From assembly GCF_002506585.1 (NCBI RefSeq), contig NZ_DAXW01000016.1:177718-209822 (forward strand): a stretch of DNA of 32,105 nt. Direction: 5' to 3'. This DNA is from Methanoculleus sp. UBA430. Its GTDB lineage: Archaea; Halobacteriota; Methanomicrobia; Methanomicrobiales; Methanoculleaceae. This document shows, piece after piece, positions 29,430 through 32,105 of the stretch (position 1 is the stretch's first letter; every line of letters begins with the position of its first letter). The translations under genes were made by a program, and so were the position numbers. The notes under the pieces are model-generated. The model had not been told where the DNA came from. It did no database searches and was given only the letters and a program-made list of their open reading frames with translations.

Positions 29430-30224
29430 ATGGCACACGCGTGGAATCCGGAAGATTACCACAAGCACTCCTCTACTCAGCAGGCCTGGGCGCATGAACT
29501 GATCGGGAAGCTCGATCTATCCGGCGACGAGCGGGTGCTCGACCTCGGCTGCGGCGAAGGAAAGGTGACGGCGGAGATTGCGGCCTGCCTCCCCTCGGGC
29601 TCGGTGCTTGGCCTCGACCTCTCTGCCGGGATGATCGCCTTCGCCCGGGAGCGTCTCCCGTCGGAGCGGTATCCGAACCTCCGGTTCGCCGAGGGTGATA
29701 TGCTCGACCTGCCGTTTGATCGGGAGTTTGATCTGGTCTTCTCGAACGCCGCCCTGCACTGGGTCTCCGACCACCGCAGGGTCTTTGCGGGCATCGTCCG
29801 GGCGCTCCGGCCGGGAGGAAGGGTCCTCCTCCAGATGGGCGGGCGAGGGAACGCCGCCCCGGTCTTCGCGGTCGCGGACGAGATGCTCGCGGAGGAGCAG
29901 TGGGGGAGGTATTTCAGTGGTTCAGCTCCACAGTACGCCTTCTACGGCCCCGAGGAGGAGCGCAAGCGGCTTGAGGAGGCAGGGCTCACGCCGGTGCGGG
30001 TCGAACTGATCGGGAAGGACATGACATTCGATCTGCCGGACGGGCTCATGGGATGGATCCGGACCACCTGGCACCTCTACCTCGACCGGCTGCCCGAAGA
30101 GGCCCGGCCGGCGTTCATCGCGGAGGTGGCGAGCCGGTACGTGGCGCGGCACCCCTCGCCCGACGGCCGCATCCGTGTCCCCATGGTGCGCCTCGAGGTC
30201 GAGGCGGTCAGCGATACGGGATGA
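29430..30224 (+). CDS. Trans-aconitate 2-methyltransferase-like SAM methyltransferase
   Basis: Class I methyltransferase of 264 residues. Motif I is VLDLGCGEGKVTAEIA (36-51), followed by GLDLSAGM, GDMLDLPF and FSNAALHWVSDH, an arrangement typical of the Tam branch; the C-terminal part (WIRTTWHLYLDRLPEEARPAFIAEV) also resembles Tam. Trans-aconitate methylation is an inference from the family; other small acids are possible. The start is fixed by the perfect ribosome site. No convincing TATA box was found upstream, so the promoter remains unclear. It is an isolated gene. Confidence 0.8.
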   Translation: MAHAWNPEDYHKHSSTQQAWAHELIGKLDLSGDERVLDLGCGEGKVTAEIAACLPSGSVLGLDLSAGMIAFARERLPSERYPNLRFAEGDMLDLPFDREFDLVFSNAALHWVSDHRRVFAGIVRALRPGGRVLLQMGGRGNAAPVFAVADEMLAEEQWGRYFSGSAPQYAFYGPEEERKRLEEAGLTPVRVELIGKDMTFDLPDGLMGWIRTTWHLYLDRLPEEARPAFIAEVASRYVARHPSPDGRIRVPMVRLEVEAVSDTG

Positions 30225-30505
30225 CGGTAATTTGACCCCCGGTCACGGCCGGAGGCGGATCGGGGAGTTGGAGGGGGTCCCATCCGGTGTGGTGATAAGG
30301 CTCCGGGACACTGCCCTGGCTCCACCAGAGGCCGCACCTGCCCCGGTATACCCCTGGAAGGCTTCTTCGGCATGTCAGCGAGGTGCCGAGCGGGAGGTCC
30401 TCAACTGAACGTTCCCCTCATCCGGGTGTTTCCGATAACCCGATTAAGCACCTGAAAAGCCTTGTTTTTAGATTTACTGATTTAAAACCATTTAGAATGT
30501 CGGTC
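30225..30505. other. Intergenic region before the MATE gene
   Basis: No gene is supported. The first 180 bases are GC-rich with no clear signal. From about 30430 the sequence turns AT-rich (AAGCACCTGAAAAGCC, then GTTTTTAGATTTACTGATTTAAAACC), unlike its surroundings, leading into the promoter of the next gene. Confidence 0.6.
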
Positions 30506-30542
30506 AATATTTATTATCTCTCACTTCATATTATAAGTGAGA
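30506..30542 (+). promoter_or_regulatory. MATE promoter with perfect 8-8-8 inverted repeat
   Basis: TATTTATTAT (about 30508-30517) is a TATA-like box ahead of the ATG at 30551. Immediately after it TCTCACTT (30519-30526) and AAGTGAGA (30535-30542) form a perfect inverted repeat around an 8-base AT spacer. This placement, at or just after the TATA box and before the start, is that of an operator blocking transcription. The ATG is eight bases past the repeat. Confidence 0.65.
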
Positions 30543-30550
30543 ACTTGACG

Positions 30551-31927
30551 ATGAACAATTCCAACAATCTCCTCACCGAGGGACCGGTCGGAAAAGGCCT
30601 TCTGGTAGTGGCTCTTCCGATCATCATCAGTAACCTCCTCGCAAGCATCCTGGAGGTGGTGGATATGTATTTCATCGGCAAACTCGGCGATGTCTCGATT
30701 GCCGGCGGAGCGATGAGCATATCCATCATACTGGTGCTCACGACAGTGATCTTCGGGATCGTGACGGCAACGGCTGCATTTGTGTCGCGAGCATACGGGT
30801 CAGAGCGGTTTGAGCGTATCCAGGTGATCCTTTCGCATTCGCTTTACCTGGCACTCGCCTTTTCGGCGATCCTTGCGGTCATCGGCTTATTCTGGTCTCA
30901 GGATCTTCTCCTGCTCCTTGGAGCGGATCCTGAGGTTGCAGCGGAGGGAGCACGCTTCCTCTCCCCGATGCTGATAGGAATGTTCGTCTTCGTCACGCTG
31001 ATGATCCTGACGACGGTCTTCCAGAGTACGGGGGATTCCAGGACACCGATGTTCGTGATGATCGCAGTGAACATTGTGAACATCGTCATGAATCCGACAC
31101 TGATCACGGGTCTTGGCGGTTTCCCGGCACTCGGCATAGCCGGATCTGCGTACGCTTCCCTGACATCACGTACGACCGGCGTGCTGCTCCTGATCGGGGT
31201 GATGTACCTCCTGCCGTCCAGAAAGAACGGACCGGTCCGGTTCCCGAAGAAATGGACGTTTGAACCGCGACTGGTCAAAGATATCGTGAAGGTCACGATA
31301 CCGTCAGCGGTACAGAGCGGCGTTCGGAGTTTTGCGTTCCTGGGGATGACCGCGATCGTGGCACTGTACGGCACGGCGGCGGTGGCGGCATACGGCATCT
31401 GCCAGCGTCTGGATATGCTGGGTCTCGTCTTCGTGATGGGGCTCTGCACGGGCGTCGCGGTGATGGTCGGGCAGAACCTGGGAGCGGGAAAGGTGGAGAG
31501 GGCGGAGAAAGCGGTCAGGATTGCGACGATCGTGAATGCGTCGTTTATGGCGCTTGTGGGTATCATCTACCTGCTGTACGCGAAGCATCTCCTGGCGTTC
31601 TTCGGCGCGGCGGGCGAGACGCTTGCAGACGGCATCCTGTTTATGCAGGTGATCCCGATGTCGTACTTCGTGATAGCCATGGCGATGACGATGGGATTTG
31701 CGATGAACGGCGCGGGGATGACGAGACCCGGCATGTATGCGGCGATCGCGGGGCAGCTGATCGTGCAGGTGGGTCTTGCCGCGATGGTTGTGGCGATGGG
31801 CCTGCCGCTGCAGTTCGTCTGGTTTGCAGTGGTCTGCGGCACCGTGGTGGTGTTCCTCTGTGATCTCTTCTTCTACAAGCAGGGAGTCTGGAAGACGAAG
31901 AAGTTGAACCTCGGTGGGGAGAATTGA
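30551..31927 (+). CDS. MATE family multidrug/Na+ efflux transporter
   Basis: The 458-residue integral membrane protein has the two six-helix halves of the MATE fold: GPVGKGLLVVALPIIISNLLASILEVVDMYFIGKLGDVSIAGGAMS opens the first half, with QSTGDSRTPM and NPTLITGLGGFPALGIAGSAYASL, and the second half begins KDIVKVTIPSAVQSGVRSF and has QNLGAGKVERAEKAVRIA. MATE proteins export cationic drugs or metabolites against Na+ or H+. The start is the ATG at 30551; an ATG at 30497 lies inside the AT-rich promoter. Codon usage (many GCG, GTG, CTG, CGA) appears different from neighbours, possibly signalling transfer. Confidence 0.92.
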   Translation: MNNSNNLLTEGPVGKGLLVVALPIIISNLLASILEVVDMYFIGKLGDVSIAGGAMSISIILVLTTVIFGIVTATAAFVSRAYGSERFERIQVILSHSLYLALAFSAILAVIGLFWSQDLLLLLGADPEVAAEGARFLSPMLIGMFVFVTLMILTTVFQSTGDSRTPMFVMIAVNIVNIVMNPTLITGLGGFPALGIAGSAYASLTSRTTGVLLLIGVMYLLPSRKNGPVRFPKKWTFEPRLVKDIVKVTIPSAVQSGVRSFAFLGMTAIVALYGTAAVAAYGICQRLDMLGLVFVMGLCTGVAVMVGQNLGAGKVERAEKAVRIATIVNASFMALVGIIYLLYAKHLLAFFGAAGETLADGILFMQVIPMSYFVIAMAMTMGFAMNGAGMTRPGMYAAIAGQLIVQVGLAAMVVAMGLPLQFVWFAVVCGTVVVFLCDLFFYKQGVWKTKKLNLGGEN

Positions 31928-31928
31928 T

Positions 31929-31981
31929 CCAGAGATTCTTTGACAACCTTTTTTTTGATTAACCCCGCAGGCAATCTCTGG
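31929..31981 (+). terminator. T8 terminator framed by a 9-bp inverted repeat
   Basis: CCAGAGATT (31929-31937) and AATCTCTGG (31973-31981) form a perfect 9-bp inverted repeat just after the MATE stop codon. Its 35-base interior holds eight or nine T, a strong archaeal termination signal. The repeat could stabilise the 3' end. Confidence 0.6.
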
Positions 31982-32105
31982 TCCCGGTACTTCGCTAGGA
32001 TATTTGAGACGACCCTCAGGAGGTCAAACCCTCGATTTTCCTTCGCAAACTTCGCGGTTCAAAGCCTGATGGCCTCTTGTCGTCCGGACGTTCCGTCCGT
32101 CGCCA
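31982..32105. other. Intergenic sequence at the window end
   Basis: No complete gene is visible. The stretch contains small inverted repeats (CGTCCGGACG near 32085-32094 and TTCGCAAACTTCGCG-type near 32041-32055) and resembles other intergenic repeats in this window in composition. A gene may begin beyond the end. Confidence 0.4.

Overview
The window is archaeal and most likely comes from a methanogen of the order Methanomicrobiales, with a Methanoculleus-like gene set and base composition (GC-rich genes with AT-rich promoters). The evidence is a long run of archaeal/eukaryotic-type information-processing genes (RNase P Rpp21, S19e, L39e, L31e, L21e, aIF6, PDCD5, prefoldin alpha, SRP54, FtsY, TrmY, Pus10, Rpb4-like RpoF), TATA-type promoters about 25-35 bases before start codons, T-run terminators, and GGAGGTGA-type ribosome binding sites inside operons. 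The genus is an inference; no rRNA or methanogenesis gene is present.

Layout. Bases 1-3241: cobyric acid synthase, divergent from an adenosylcobalamin-dependent ribonucleotide reductase, with one AT-rich element between them. Bases 3251-4874: aIF1 with its own promoter and hairpin terminator, a ribbon-helix-helix protein, then a minus-strand pair (YkgJ-type cysteine-cluster protein and a small zinc ribbon). Bases 4949-9967: a sugar nucleotidyltransferase, a CBS-CBS-ParB/SerK-like protein, Hsp20 divergent from a membrane-anchored FKBP-like protein across a perfect palindrome, a small CxxC thioredoxin-like protein, a zinc-finger protein and a DUF371 protein whose end lies in a tandem 39-bp repeat. 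Bases 9968-16558: an intergenic region with repeats, an orphan PAS histidine kinase, exonuclease VII (xseA-xseB), a TIM-barrel protein, a CNNM/CorC-type membrane protein and purN.

Bases 16576-27231 form a same-strand superoperon of 19 genes with overlapping or nearly touching ends. It covers RNase P, ribosomal proteins, initiation factor 6, chaperone and SRP targeting components, tRNA T-loop modification (trmY overlapping pus10), an RNA polymerase subunit, and rRNA and release-factor methylation. It carries two less understood passengers, a PP-loop ATPase and a DUF655 protein.

Bases 27232-32105 are accessory: a predicted secreted lipoprotein with an N-terminal nucleophile (C45-like) hydrolase domain, a trans-aconitate methyltransferase-like enzyme with a perfect ribosome binding site, and a MATE exporter behind an AT-rich promoter with an 8-8-8 inverted repeat. 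I saw no tRNA or rRNA gene, CRISPR array, insertion sequence or intact phage element. The best leads are the CBS-SerK-like protein, the palindrome shared by the two folding genes, the MATE operator, the 39-bp repeats and the anchored Ntn-hydrolase.
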